Source of the DNA: Galaxea fascicularis
Taxonomy: Eukaryota > Cnidaria > Anthozoa > Scleractinia > Euphylliidae
Direction: 5' to 3'
Assembly: GCA_948470475.1 (NCBI GenBank)
Contig: OX419335.1
Coordinates: 18,898,479 to 18,962,478, forward strand
DNA: 64,000 nucleotides
Shown: positions 10,697-22,343 of the stretch, in pieces
How positions within the stretch are numbered: position 1 is the first letter of the stretch
How the letters are laid out: every line of letters starts with the position of its first letter
Program-made: the position numbers and the translations under genes
Notes under the pieces: model-generated
The model's database searches: none
Told to the model about the DNA's origin: nothing
Seen by the model: the letters and a program-made list of their open reading frames with translations, nothing else

Positions 10697-11026
10697 CAAC
10701 AACCTTCACCCTGGATGATGCGCTATCTTTCCCAGCAACATTGTCTGCAGTGCACGTATATCGAGCATTGTCCTCTTGATCAGCTCCATTGATCAGCAAT
10801 GAATCATCCTCCTGAACTTCGTACCTATCACTGCTGGTGACTTCCTGGCCATCCTTTGTCCATGTGACAGTTGGTGTTGGTACGCCGCTGGTTGGGCACT
10901 GAATGGTAACGCTTGTGTTGGTAAGAGCTGTCACGTTATCGCCAATAGTCAGGGTTATCGGTTTTTGATCTTGAGCTTCCAATGGTTTTGGATCACCAGA
11001 CTTGTTTACGACGGGCCTTAAAGGCT
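10697..11026 (-). CDS. Ig domain exon, type B (5' end of the alternating array)
   Basis: 330 nt, acceptor ATTTGCTAG, donor TTG|GTGAGT. Cysteines in TIQCPT and YTCTA. It opens the A/B alternation in transcript order; the domains before it belong to neither subtype. Confidence 0.87.
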
Positions 11027-11374
11027 CTAGCAAATCAAAGGCACAGTGCCATTTGTTACGATACGTATTATTAAATGCAAGTAGGGCATGTTTCAAGCTT
11101 AAGGTGGTAGATGGGATCACTCACGCAGAACGATGTGCTTAATTGACGGTTGCTTGGTTACTACGTTGAGTTAACATCTGCGAACTGAGTTTCAACTTGC
11201 AATAACTTCAGAGGCAAACTGGAATGCACCACTTTCATTATCTTTGTTTCATCTGACGATACTTAAAAGCACTTCGAAGGCTGTACTAACAACGTTTTGT
11301 AAGGGCCAGTTTACTGAGTCTATGTTGCTTTTTAGCTCTCTATTTTCTAAGTCTTGAAAGTAACAAATTCTTAC

Positions 11375-11686
11375 CAAGTATCTTGAAAAAACTTGACTTT
11401 GAATCGAATCCCAAAACATTGTCAGATAAGCACGAGACAGTTTGCAGATTTACGTTTTTGGGATTTTCAACCATTAAAGAGGTCTTGTTGAATCTGTTCA
11501 AGACTTGGTTTCCATTTTGTAGCCAGGTAATCGTGGGATCAGGTACCCCACCGACGTCACAAAGGATGGTAACACTCGAACCCGCGACCAAAGTCAGATT
11601 GCTACCGATGTGGAGTTGGATAGCGGTAATCTTATCATCCACCACAACGTCTTGGCTTTTCGACTTGATTAGAGGTTTCTTTCCAA
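11375..11686 (-). CDS. Ig domain exon, divergent
   Basis: 312 nt, acceptor TTTGTTGCAG, donor TTG|GTAAGA. Cysteines in TILCDV and VSCLS, Trp in ITWLQNG. The tyrosine-corner position before the second Cys is Val (LQTVSC), and the usual acidic DxA/G before it is missing, so the fold may be less standard here. Confidence 0.78.
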
Positions 11687-12099
11687 CTGCAACAAACAAA
11701 ATCTCATTACCTGACGGCCTTAAAGGCGCTTTGTTGATGCATCTGTCAGTGAGAACAATTTTTATAACGACCAGTTAGCTTAAGTGACGATACCTAATCT
11801 CGCGTGACACAGACATTAACCGTCAAACGATGTAGGGCATCTCGTGAATAGTTCTTTTATCATGAAACCCAAGGACGTCAAATATGAGAGGGTCAACTGC
11901 TCTGGTCATCTCACCGAGGAGCCCCTCACCATTAAAGACCACATATGTTGCTTGCTTGACTCAAGTTCCAGTTTCCTTCTCAGCAGTAATAATCACTACT
12001 TATATGTACTAAGTTAGCTCTCTAACGGTTTACTCAAGTAATAAGAAGAAAAAGAAGAATCGTGACGCAATGTTTCGGAAGGCCACGAGCTGATAATTT

Positions 12100-12488
12100 C
12101 AACAATAGCAGGCCCACAGGGAGGGAGGGGGGGGGGAAAGGCGGGTGCGTACGCATCACCCCACGAGCTGAGGAGGTCCGCCTCCCAGGTTCAGCAATTA
12201 TGGACCAATAACTCAAACGAGAATTCGGCCTGAAATTTGGCTGGCGTAGATTGAAAATGGAGTTTTAATCAAGTGGCCCATCCCAAGAGCAGTCACAAAT
12301 AAACCAATAATTTGGACTCAAATACTGCGTAACAGTTACGTCTATGATTAAGACGTTTCTTTGTGTTGAGGCTTTAAAAAGAGCCGTTTTGTGTGGCTTT
12401 GTACCAACTTGCGCCGGAGGCGCTGGAGCGGTCCGCTGATGGGGGTCCGACGCACCGCCCCATTCAAAATCCTGACTACGAGCCTGAA
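12100..12488 (-). repeat. dispersed repeat, copy 1
   Basis: Read on the minus strand this matches 34041-34444 over most of its length, for example CTCGTAGTCAGGATTTTGAA, CGCTCCAGCGCCTCCGGCGC and AAATTATTGGTTTATT. It lies in the intron between exons 11375 and 12553. There is a G-run at 12121-12136. No coding capacity or clear termini were found. Confidence 0.7.
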
Positions 12489-12552
12489 TAGTATATAAAA
12501 TGACAAACACAGGCTTATCTGCCAATAGTATCATATTTTGGGATCTACTTGC

Positions 12553-12858
12553 CTCTCACAGAGAGAATCGCTGAGCGACTATCAGACCCCAAAACGTTGT
12601 CTGCCGTGCACGTGTACTGCCCCGCATTCTCCAGCTTAATGTTGTTCAAGTGAAATACATTAGGCTGTGAATTCGTCAGTGTAACGCCATCTCTCCTCCA
12701 AGACAGTGACGGTGGTGGCATACCACTGGCCATGCACTCTATAGTCACGTTACTCTTATCAAGAATGGTCAGCTTCTCCCCAACTGTAATGTTTACTGTT
12801 ACGCGTTGCAGTATTTCTTGTTCTCTTGTTGCGAACAAAATTCTTGGCTTGTGAGGTT
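12553..12858 (-). CDS. Ig domain exon with GC donor
   Basis: 306 nt, acceptor CATCCTGCAG. The 5' splice site is AG|GCAAGT, the consensus of a GC-AG intron, and gives the required phase 1; no GT donor at that point keeps the phase. Cysteines in TIECMA and YTCTA, Trp in LSWRRDG. Two sequons (NIT, NVT). Confidence 0.78.
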
Positions 12859-13393
12859 CTGCAGGATGAATGGAATTACAAAATCTTAAATTTGCAATTA
12901 ATTTGGACATTGAATATTGATATAGTGAGGCAACCACAATTTGATTGAAGGGTAAAAGCACTAACTAAAAGGGTAACTCAGTGGAGAGTTGGGATGTATG
13001 GCCGTTGTTTAGTCTACGACTACCCCGCTTTCCTTTTTTCTGTCATGAAACGTCAGCAGACGTGCAACACAAACTGAACGTTGCTGAACGTTTGACCAAG
13101 CTGAACGCTTGACGAAAGTAGAAATATCTGACGAGAGAGGGGCCAATACTTCTTTTTTCTTCTTCCTGTATTGTACTTTCTAGCGAAATGGGACAGTACG
13201 CACAGATTTAATAAAGAGCTTTACTTAGGATTCACAATCAGTATCTGTGTACATATATCGCACCTCAAGGTGACGAAAATCGACGAAAGCAAGTTCTGTG
13301 CTTTATTCTATAATCACAGTTACTGTGCTTCATACTCGCCAGTTATTCTAGTGATGCACGAGGGCCTAAAAGAGTTATTCCTCTATTTCTTAC

Positions 13394-13726
13394 CAACAAA
13401 AGTGATGTTTGACATAGCAGCTGTTTGTCCTCCGGGGCCAGACGCTGTGCACATATACGAGCCCGAATCAGACTTTGCGGCCCTCAGCAAGGTTATTCTG
13501 GACTCGCTTACGATCAGAGACTGCGAATCAGATCCCGTGATAGCGGTGAAACCTTTGACCCAGCTGATCTTGGGCTCGGGAAAACCCGTGGCATTACATG
13601 TGATTGAGACGGCTGTACCTGTAAAAGTCGTCACGTGGCTGCCAACCTTAACTCGTAGAGGCTTCCGAGTTGGGTCAAAGACTTGGATGGAGACGTTGGA
13701 TGAGTCAATGACTGGAAATGTCGGCT
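13394..13726 (-). CDS. Ig domain exon
   Basis: 333 nt, acceptor TTTCAACAG, donor TTG|GTAAGA. Cysteines in SITCNA and YMCTA, Trp in ISWVKG. The N-terminal linker has an NVS sequon and the G strand ends SNITFVG. Confidence 0.83.
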
Positions 13727-14143
13727 CTGTTGAAAGAAGCAGAAAGAAGATGTGACTTCCATCTCAGCTTGGGAAGTTGACAAGTATCAGTTTGACCGCA
13801 AATATCGGAGCAAACATTGAACATTTCAGCCTATCGAGCGAACATTCTCAGAAACAGTCTACTTTAATGGAATCGATAACTCTACAGAATGCAGGTTATG
13901 ATAATCAACTATCTGGCAAGACGATAATTAAGATATTTCCCATCATACACGCAGAGTCGACGATGTTATACTTTTGGTGCATATCTGGCACCAATCGGCG
14001 CAAAAAATAAAAATAAAGGCACATAACGGTTTGTGAGGAGTAGTCTGTAGATTATGTAGCCACGAAACTGGTTTGGTCGGAGAAAACCGGATTTCGTGGT
14101 GAACATCTGCCGGGAAATCTCAATCAGATCACTCGTAACCTAC

Positions 14144-14488
14144 CGATGACAGTTGTTTGGGAAAGCTCTGTCGTCTCGCCAGCTATGTTCGTAGCAACAC
14201 AGGTGTACACTCCCTCATCATTCGGGGTCATCTCGATAATTTTCAAGTTTCCTGTGACATCGTCGATCTGAAGAGTATCGCTGATCTCCACAGGAAGACC
14301 ATTGAAGAGCCAAGTGGTGGTAGGAAGTGGCGTTCCTTCTACTGGGCATTTTAACACAAGATCCCTTCCCTCTATCATGCTCACGTTGCCCCCAACGATG
14401 TGTTCAACAATTTTTCGATCATCTATCGACACCTGGTTTGTTCGGGAAGTGATTATACGTGGAATGGTGGCTGTTTCAATCGCACGAT
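14144..14488 (-). CDS. Ig domain exon
   Basis: 345 nt, acceptor ATCCTTTTAG, donor TCG|GTAGGT. Cysteines in VLKCPV and YTCVA, Trp in TTWLFNG. The linker before the A' strand is long (TIPRIITSRTNQVSIDDRK). Confidence 0.83.
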
Positions 14489-15063
14489 CTAAAAGGATAA
14501 GAAAAGTTGTGAAAAAAATCGTAAATTGCTTGAACCCAGGAGTCATGTCTTCGTGAAACACGATCAGCCGGGTGAATGTAGTTCTGGGAAGGACTGTTTG
14601 TGTTCACATTGACTGACATGTTGACATCCCGACCGCCATCGTCAGAGCCAAGTGACTTGTATAACGTTAGTAGTGGTCATTCACCAGATTGGCCGACGAA
14701 GTCATGATATTGTTGGCTGGAAATTCTGTTAACAGTGGTTCGTACTTTTCTATCCCCCTTAGAAAAGGATAGGATAAGATTACTATATCTGATGAGAACA
14801 AACCCTCGCAGCCAGCGCGGAACGCACGAAGAGAGTCAGTCTGCCGCAGCTCGATTGGTAAGAACTGATCCAGAGACAGAGCTGAGGCTATTTTTCATAT
14901 AGTTTGTGTGTTGTTGTGAAATGGCTAGTTTGCCCTCTGTGTCCCTAAGGAGTAATTGGAGACGCTGCTTCGGTCAAATTTAGAACTAAGGTAACGTACT
15001 AGTCAATTCCAGCAGTGTCCATCTTCCCCCCGAGCAATAGCTGAGCAATTGTTCACTTTTTAA

Positions 15064-15627
15064 CCCCGAGGTAGGGCATTAGAATTTTACTACTGCCCGT
15101 AGGGCCGGAAATTGCCTACCCCTGGGATGACCCCGGGACATTTCGGACATTCTCATGATTTTGGCTTCGCACGTGGCAGAGAAAGCAAACATGGCCTACA
15201 CTGAGGATTTCACTTCATAAGATGACAATTTTATAGTCGAATGACTGCCCAAACAAGGAGCACAAATTTTACATTCAAAGTACAAAGAATATGTAATCTA
15301 AATTAAACCCAACACATTAACCTTATGCAAGAAATATTTGTTTATGGAACGCTATAAAATAATGCGCAAATCTGATTCGTATTCATTTGTTTGAGAAGTA
15401 GCGACATGCACTCTGAACAGGCCTCTGTAGAAGTACATGAAACAAACACAACGGACACGCCAAATAATGATGATTTATCAAAGTTTTACCAGTGTTGTTT
15501 TCTGGATTGGTCCGGAGGTGGGGCATTTGCCTCCTTTTTGGCTCCCAACCGGTGCATTTGACCAACTTTTTTGTTCCCACCCTCGGCCACTGCTTTTCAA
15601 AAAAAAAAAATGCTAATGCCCCGGGGG
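15064..15627. mobile_element. probable non-autonomous TIR element
   Basis: The left end CCCCGAGGTAGGGCATTAGA and the right end (minus strand CCCCGGGGCATTAGCATTTT) are imperfect inverted repeats about 560 bp apart. Both are followed by CTACTGCC or AGCAGTGGCC. No target duplication was settled. The boundaries are approximate and decay is evident. Confidence 0.4.
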
Positions 15628-16097
15628 TCGGCCTGGCGGGGGCACGGGCACCGATGGAATTGAGTGCTGCATAACCAATCTTGAGAAATACTAACACAAA
15701 ACATGCTGTCAAATCTGATCAAACACCCTTTCATTCCCCACCTTCCTCCGGGGGGCTGGGCTGGACTGTAATAACCCTTCGTCAGAGCGTTTCCCTGTAT
15801 TTGATATCGTCAGTAAGTCGTTTATAAGATGCAGCAAGTTTTCAGTGCGATGCGGTGAAATTGGTTACTACTGTACATAGCGCAATCAGCAGGTTGCCGG
15901 GCCATTCTGCAGTTTATCTGTCAGTAGCAATTATCTTGTCAGTTCAAAAATCGAGTGTTCGCGTCTTGAAACTATCAATTTCATAGTTCCTTTTAGAACC
16001 TTTGCGGTTTAAAAAACGGCAGACGAGGACTCAAATCTTAACTGCTAGTTATGACAAAACAAGCCTCAAGGGAAAACATCCGAGAACCTAACACACT

Positions 16098-16336
16098 GGG
16101 CCCGGTTGTTCGAAAGCCGATTAACATAATCCAGGATTAGCGTAAACTTTGGTTGCAGTTTTTAACTACTGGATGAAAGTTGTTTTCGCTGCTTTTTGAT
16201 TTTCAGGATGGACTTCGCCTAATCTAAAATTTTGCAGAATATCGGCATTGAACAGCATTTGGGGACAGAGAAATAAGCTCTTTGATTAATTCTTAATCCT
16301 GGATTAGCGTTAATCGGCTTTCGAACAACCGGGCCC
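16098..16336. mobile_element. MITE, TIR GGGCCCGGTTGTTCGAAAGC
   Basis: 239 bp. The left end GGGCCCGGTTGTTCGAAAGC is matched by the inverted right end. A second inverted pair lies just inside (ATCCAGGATTAGCGTAA and its mirror). I see no convincing target duplication; neither TA nor TAA flanks the ends. There is no ORF. Confidence 0.75.
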
Positions 16337-16601
16337 TGGACCTCACGACATCCCGCACACCTCACGTCATTGAAAACCAAAAACGCTCAATAGATTCCAG
16401 TGGTAAGAGGACTAGTACGTACCTCTGAATAATAATATATTACTTGGTTGTACATTCGTGAGTCCAGTTAGTGTATGAGTTTTAAGGTGATAACGTTTGT
16501 TAGCGCATTTAGAGTTGCTAGCTCAAGGTTAGTGTACCAGCTATTAAGGTTGACACGATGAGATTAACGTAAGGCACATATCATAGCATGGGTTCACTAA
16601 C

Positions 16602-16904
16602 CAAGAATTGTCACTGTGGAATTAGCGGCAAATAGCCCTGCCAGATTCTCTGCAACACAAGAATAAACTCCAGTTGCGTTTGTGTCTAGGGCATACATCG
16701 TGAAAAGCGTATCAGTGGAGTTTAAGGCCACGTCATCTTTCCACCATGAAACGCTAGGACTGGGCAGACCCTGGGAGACGCATACAAATGTGATATTGCT
16801 GCCAACCAGTGTAGTAATATTGGTGCCAATGGTCGCCGTGTGTTCGACTGTGGTTAATAGTTTGACTGAGGATTCCCCCATTGTGATCACTGGCAGGGTG
16901 GGCT
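16602..16904 (-). CDS. Ig domain exon, sequon-rich
   Basis: 303 nt, acceptor TCTAAACAG, donor TTG|GTTAGT. Cysteines in TFVCVS and YSCVA, Trp in VSWWKDD. It carries five N-glycosylation sequons (NIT, NIT, NST, NAT, NST), the densest of the window. Confidence 0.83.
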
Positions 16905-17357
16905 CTGTTTAGAAAATAATAAAACATGCAATTAAGACGCACAAATTCCTAGGGATTTTCTCAGAACCTGTGTTCCAGTGAGAGACGTTTTAGACTTAAA
17001 AGTAGTTGAAATAGGTTAAAAGTTATTAGTTTATCCCACAAACCGTACATGAGACTTTAAGTGTTCTTAGTTAAGAAGAACCTCATCGACATACCACGTA
17101 AGGCTAAATTTTCCAGTTGCTTGGCCAATGTAGGTTTTCATCGAGGATTGTTAGAAAAAAAGGGTCTGAGTCTACAAAGAACCCGAACAAAGAAATGCTT
17201 GTCCACACTAAAGAAAACTTGTACGCAAAGAAGGTTTCCTTGATCATGACATGTTTTCATATCACATGCATGATAATCTCGTGCATGCTCACAACAATTT
17301 ATATAGTTCCCCAATAGGTTTGCATGTGCGGTGCTGATATCATTGAAATACACTCAC

Positions 17358-17565
17358 CTATAAACGTCACATCAGACCAAGAAGCATCACGTCCTAAAGG
17401 GTTGGTAGCAGAACAGGAATAACGTCCCGAGTCAGATTTCTCACTTTCCTGACTGAGCACCAAGTCGTTGCCGCTTCGCTGGTGTTTCGTTGGTAACAGT
17501 GTTCGGTTAAACGTCCAGTGGACTCTGGCCAGGGGCATGGCATCCACTGGGCACTCTATTGTGAG
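17358..17565 (-). CDS. Ig domain exon, 3' part of a split domain
   Basis: 208 nt, acceptor CTCGTTCTTCCAG, donor ATAG|GTGAGT. It begins in phase 0 at LTIECPV (B strand) and ends in phase 1. It supplies both cysteines (TIECPV, YSCSA) and the core Trp (VHWTFN). With the 128-nt exon at 17930 it totals 336 nt, one whole domain. Confidence 0.8.
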
Positions 17566-17929
17566 CTGGAAGAACGAGATATCGCAGTCGTAAGCTAAGT
17601 AGCACCCACAACAGAGAAAAGGCGAAATCCGAATTACACAAGCCTATGTTACGAGACCTGCATACTTGGCCGGAGAAGTTCTTTGTGCCCTTCTTTGTAC
17701 GGACAAAATCAAGCATCTTCCTCAGAAAGCATGCAATTAAGTTACACCCTTCTGCAGACCAAGACATTAGATTGTACTTCACTCCTTTTAGCTCAAAAGT
17801 ATGCCTCTACCCTCAAGCCCACTGATGAAGTTAAAAGTTGCGCAATCCTCCACGTAAAGTAAAAGATATTGACAGGAATTAGAACGAGTCCGTTAAAAAA
17901 CTGGCATGAATGTTCCTGCTTCCTTTTAC

Positions 17930-18057
17930 CTTTGTTTTTGTGAATAGTTTCACATTGTCGCCAATAGTGACCTTGACAGGCTCACGAGACAACAGCGATT
18001 CCTTGATACCAACTGAACCAGTAACCCAAGTAGACTTGATGGTAGGTTCAATACGCC
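17930..18057 (-). CDS. Ig domain exon, 5' part of a split domain
   Basis: 128 nt, acceptor TTCTTGTAG, donor AAAG|GTAAAA. It encodes the linker and A/A' strands (REPVKVTIGDNVKLFTKTK) and stops in phase 0 just before the B strand. Its IGDNV motif matches the start of the other domains. Confidence 0.78.
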
Positions 18058-18476
18058 CTACAAGAAAAAACAGATTTCCAATTTCAGTGATTTTAGGTGA
18101 TTTCATGTTATTTATTAAACAAGCAGTTTCCATTTAGCAGTGTGTGGGTCCGATGGTTTCCCTCAAGGAAAAACACATCTCCCAGATCGAATACTGTTTG
18201 TCCCCGTGGTACCTATATTGACCAGCAGTGTTACAGTGATACAAATGGCTCCACAATGTAGGCAAACAGACGTCTGTTCGCAAGTTACTCATTTTAGAAA
18301 CGTACGATTACTATTCTCATCAATATTATCAAATAAATTTGTAAGTATGAGAGACGCCGAAACAAAGGATTTAAAGGTTTAGAGGCAAGAAACAACTTAA
18401 AACTATTTCTGGGTCTAAAATGATGTTCAAGAAAAACGTTATGATGAAAACAATGCACATTATAAATATCACCCAC

Positions 18477-18824
18477 TTTTAAATGTGACGTAAGAGAAAG
18501 CCGTCACTGTTCCCCCTCCATTGTAAGCGGTGCAGCCGTAAACCTCATCTAAAGAGGGCTGTGTTCCTCTGACAAGAAGAGTGGTGCTTGTACCATTGTA
18601 CGGATAAACAAACAATCCTTGGCGCTCAAAACGCTGGTACAAACGTTCATTTCCTTTCAACCAGTCCACCGTAGGAGTTGGAAAACCAGAAACGCGGCAA
18701 ATCAGATCGATTTTCGTTCCCTGTACTAGTTTCAAGCGCGTCCCTATTGCAGCCACCACAGATTTGCCATCTTCAAATGATTCCACCGTCTTGTTGCTTG
18801 ATTGTATCACTGGGGGAATGGCCG
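18477..18824 (-). CDS. Ig domain exon
   Basis: 348 nt, acceptor CATTACAG. Donor A|GTGGGT was chosen because it keeps phase 1; the alternative GG|GTGATA at 18473 would give phase 2. Cysteines in DLICRV and YGCTA, Trp in VDWLKG. The D/E region is long (YPYNGTSTTLLV). Confidence 0.75.
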
Positions 18825-19369
18825 CTGTAATGAAAAATTAAACAATAAACCTGAATCAGGTTAGCAAACGTTTTGAATTTTTTCTCAGACAATCTTCCTT
18901 GGGCAAATATACTATGCTTTTCCGCCGCCCGAGGTTGGTAATGTTCCCCGGCATGACAGCATGTGATCGGAATCAGTTCCGAAGAATTTCTGAAATCGTA
19001 CCTGAAACGTTACTCAAAAAGGTGTCACCTAAGCGAAGGCACCGAAGACCACTTAATTTGTTTAGAGGGTGCACTGTATGCCAAAACTAAACAAAACACA
19101 GCTTTGAATTCAAAGCATGGGAGGTTGTTTTTCCTGTCATCCACTGTTTGGGATTTCTTTAGCTGAGAAACACGTAAGGCACTGAAAACACTCAAAGCTA
19201 TAATATTGGACCCTGCCGGCCTTACTACCACTCTGATGATACGGCCACGTTCTTTTGCCCGGGAAGAAGGACTTCCTCTTATCCTACTGATCTGCATAAA
19301 GCCGGGCACCCAGTTCAAATATACCAACATTTTTGGTCTTCCACGTTAGTACTGAAGGGTTATACGTAC

Positions 19370-19669
19370 ACTTGACGTTTAGTTTGGTTGTTTTTCTGTC
19401 CTCTCCACCCACATTTGTTGCCAGACAAGTGTAATCTCCTGAGCTTTCTTCGGTAAGAATTCCAAGACTCAGTTTATATCCGGTGCCTATGGTCTTGTTT
19501 CCTCGCAGCCAAACAACCTTTGGTGTGGGTGTTCCTTGCACAGGGCATGTCAGGTCAAGGTCGATGCCATCCCTACACAGTATATTGCCTCCAACAACTT
19601 CTGAGAGCCTCCGAATGGTTTCTATTTTGAGATCCCTTCCCGTCTGCGTGATTCTGGGCTTCGTAGGTT
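19370..19669 (-). CDS. Ig domain exon with an extra cysteine
   Basis: 300 nt, acceptor CCCTCTTAAG, donor AAGT|GTACGT. Canonical cysteines in DLTCPV and YTCLA, Trp in VVWLRG. A third cysteine sits in the A' region (GGNILCRDG) where the other domains have Thr, Ser or Val. Confidence 0.8.
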
Positions 19670-19935
19670 CTTAAGAGGGAGAAAAAGTGTTACGTTTATA
19701 AGTTTTATTCCAGCATATCATGGATTTATCATCTTGTTACAAAAGAGGTTCGGAGGAAAAGTACCGCTCCACTTAAGTTCGAACTGAAGTTAAATATAGG
19801 ATAGGTTCTGGTTTCCTTTTAAGTGAAAGTAATTTGCAATCTGCCTTTGTTTCCCATGCTGTTTGATGCAGTTTCGTTCAATGATGAAAACTGACGAAGA
19901 CACAAAGGAGTAAAATGTGGAACTGTGAGAAGACA

Positions 19936-20006
19936 ATGAAGCTGGTGATGATGGTGATGATGCTGATAGTGATGGTGATAGTGACGATGATGATGATGAC
20001 GATGAC

Positions 20007-20065
<59 letters not shown>

Positions 20066-20066
20066 C
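19936..20066 (+). repeat. (GAT)n microsatellite
   Basis: An interrupted GAT/ATG repeat that becomes pure from about 20008 to 20064. It lies inside an intron about 45 nt past the donor of the 20111 exon. The poly-Met and poly-His frames across it are repeat artefacts. Confidence 0.95.
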
Positions 20067-20110
20067 AGTGACAGAGGTATGTCATTTACAGTCTACTGGT
20101 AAAAACTCAC

Positions 20111-20434
20111 CGATGATGTTCACTGTTGTAGAAGATGTTGTCCTTCCAGCAGTATTATTTGCTGCACAAGTAAATGAGCCTCTGTCGCCCAGCTGTGTGG
20201 TGCGTATAACGAGTGTGTTATTTTGAATAGAAAACCTTCTAGAGAAAGTTATTTGTTTCCCTTGTCTAAGCCAAAAGATGGACGGTTCAGGAATTCCTGA
20301 CGCAGAGCACGTAATTTCCAGGCGAACACCAGGAAGCAATGTAACACGTGTTCCGATTTGAACGGCGATTGGCCTCAAGTCATTTATATGTTCTACAAAG
20401 TTAGACGTGAATTCAATCCTCGGAAAAGTGGCAT
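20111..20434 (-). CDS. Ig domain exon
   Basis: 324 nt, acceptor TTATTTTGCAG, donor TCG|GTGAGT. Cysteines in EITCSA and FTCAA, so the tyrosine corner is Phe. Trp in IFWLRQG. Sequons NNT occur twice. Confidence 0.83.
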
Positions 20435-20840
20435 CTGCAAAATAACATACATGCTAATTCAAATTTTCATACATAAATTTGAAAAGGGAGTCTCAAGGTT
20501 AACCCTAATAATGCGTCGCAGTTATGATGAAAACGTCGCGGCAAATAATTCAGCAATGAACTTTTGCTTGTTGCTGAGCAATTGACAGTTAAACGATAGC
20601 CTGAATTTGATTAAAAGGTGATCTGCCAACGCCAAACCGAATTTAACCTTACAATGGTTTTAAGAATGAGCCGCGGGTTGTGGTTAAGTCTGCGCGACTA
20701 CATCAGTCTTTTTTAAATTACTCTGGTGTTAAAAACAGGCAAATTTTGTTGGAGTTTAAGCCTGACAGAAACGCTTGCAGGCCCCTAAAAGAGATCCAAC
20801 CGATCTGTAGATACCCAGTGACATCGCAAGTGATACAAAC

Positions 20841-21185
20841 CTAGTACCGTTATTCTTGACACAATTCCGTCTGCTCCTCCAGTGTTTGACGCCACGCACT
20901 CATACTGGCCTGCTTTCTCTGAAGTGAGCTGCTCTATGGTGAGGCGAGAGCCTCCTTGTATCTGTGTTATCGTTACCTGCCGTCTTCCTCTTCCTGGTAT
21001 GACCTCACGACCCTTCCAACGCCAGTTTATGACGGGGGGAGGGGTTCCACTAGCCATGCAATCGATAGATACCTCAGAACCCGACAGAACGTGTAAGCTG
21101 TCTCCAACCCGAATACTGACTTTCGCGATGGCTGTGATGGACTCGATGGAGCTGTTTCCAAAAGCAATTTGAGCACTGCTCTCGC
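20841..21185 (-). CDS. Ig domain exon
   Basis: 345 nt, acceptor CCTTATCAG, donor CTAG|GTTTGT. Cysteines in SIDCMA and YECVA, Trp in INWRWKG. The C' region is Arg-rich (PGRGRRQVTITQ). Confidence 0.82.
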
Positions 21186-22010
21186 CTGATAAGGTAGGAA
21201 TAAAGTTATTTTTAAAAACTATTTGTAAAACGTTTATTTTGTTTCCCCTTAAGAGGATTGAAGCGTTATACCTTTGAGAGGTTTCAACAGCTTAAACAAT
21301 TTTGGTAAATTAACCTTTGATATAGCCACTTGAGAGGTAATTTATCTCCGCAGCTACCTTTGAAAACGTTCATTACGGTTGTTGACTCTCACTCCCGGAC
21401 TGAGAAGATGGACCTAAGCACTTAACTTCCAGACGTGATTAGCATGCATCCTCTCCTGATCATATCAATAGATTGTCCAGCAGATAGGAGATGAGAAAAG
21501 ACAAATTTATCCGCCAGAGGGTGTTTTCTCGATACAACCTCAAATATCCACCACTAGCCACCTCCACTTCGGTGAATAGTTGTTAAATATGCAGTAACAA
21601 AGACCACAAAACAATGGTGTAGGTCCGTAATTGTATGGTTGCACTACTTTTGTAAACGTAAAGCATGTGGGATGGCTGCCAATACTCGGGCTCGCACTTC
21701 GTTTGGTATATTTCGCCGAAATGGATGTAATTACCACACTCGTAGTATCGCTATTGTAGCCCTTACGCTAGGCTGCTAGTGAGTTTTGGAAGAAAATGAC
21801 TTATCATTTATGGCAACAACAGTTGCACTAAAAAAAATAAATAAATAAAATAACGTACGACTTGTGTGTGGGATCCATTAATGCAATACAGTTAAGCTTT
21901 GGGCTCTGAACTTGTAGCTTGATAGAGAAACAGTAGAGGGCGAAAAAAAAGAGAAAGACTAGGAATGCCCTAAATCACGCCCTCTGCACCGAATACGAAT
22001 ATGGTCATAC
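21186..22010 (-). other. 0.8-kb intron, possible degraded repeat
   Basis: No coding signal. TATCCACCACTAGCCACCTC (21545) and a weakly mirrored stretch near 21700-21730 (TTCGCCGAAATGGATG) may be the remains of a TIR element; too decayed to define. Confidence 0.4.
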
Positions 22011-22343
22011 CTAAGATGCTGATAAAAGAAGATTCAGTGGATTGTCCGGCACTGTTGGTAGCAACACACGACACCTGACCGGTGTCCTGCAAATGTATAC
22101 CATTCACAATGAGCGAGTTAGACCTGCTGTCAATCAAAAACCGTTCAGACGATCTCACTTGGCGATCATTGAAATACCACGTGACTTGAGGAGTCGGGAA
22201 CCCACGAGTGACTGGGCAGACCAAGCGAACTATGAGTCCTTCAACAACTCTCAAGTTCTGGCCGATCTTCACCAGGGCCTCTTCGACACCCTCCACGCCT
22301 ATGACGCGTCCCGTTGAAGATTCGATTTCTGGCTTCTCAGCAG
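22011..22343 (-). CDS. Ig domain exon
   Basis: 333 nt, acceptor TTGTCTTTAG, donor TTAG|GTATGA. Cysteines in RLVCPV and VSCVA, Trp in VTWYFND. The tyrosine corner is Val (DTGQVSC), as in the 11375 exon. Confidence 0.82.

Larger units (their letters stand above)
14489..16601 (-). other. 2.1-kb intron with two TIR-like repeats
   Basis: No Ig-like or other coding segment was found. It holds the TIR elements at about 15064-15627 and 16098-16336. The rest is unremarkable. Confidence 0.6.

Noticed and set aside
19819..20226. Poly-Met and poly-His proteins.
   Set aside because: Translations of a (GAT)n microsatellite in an intron.
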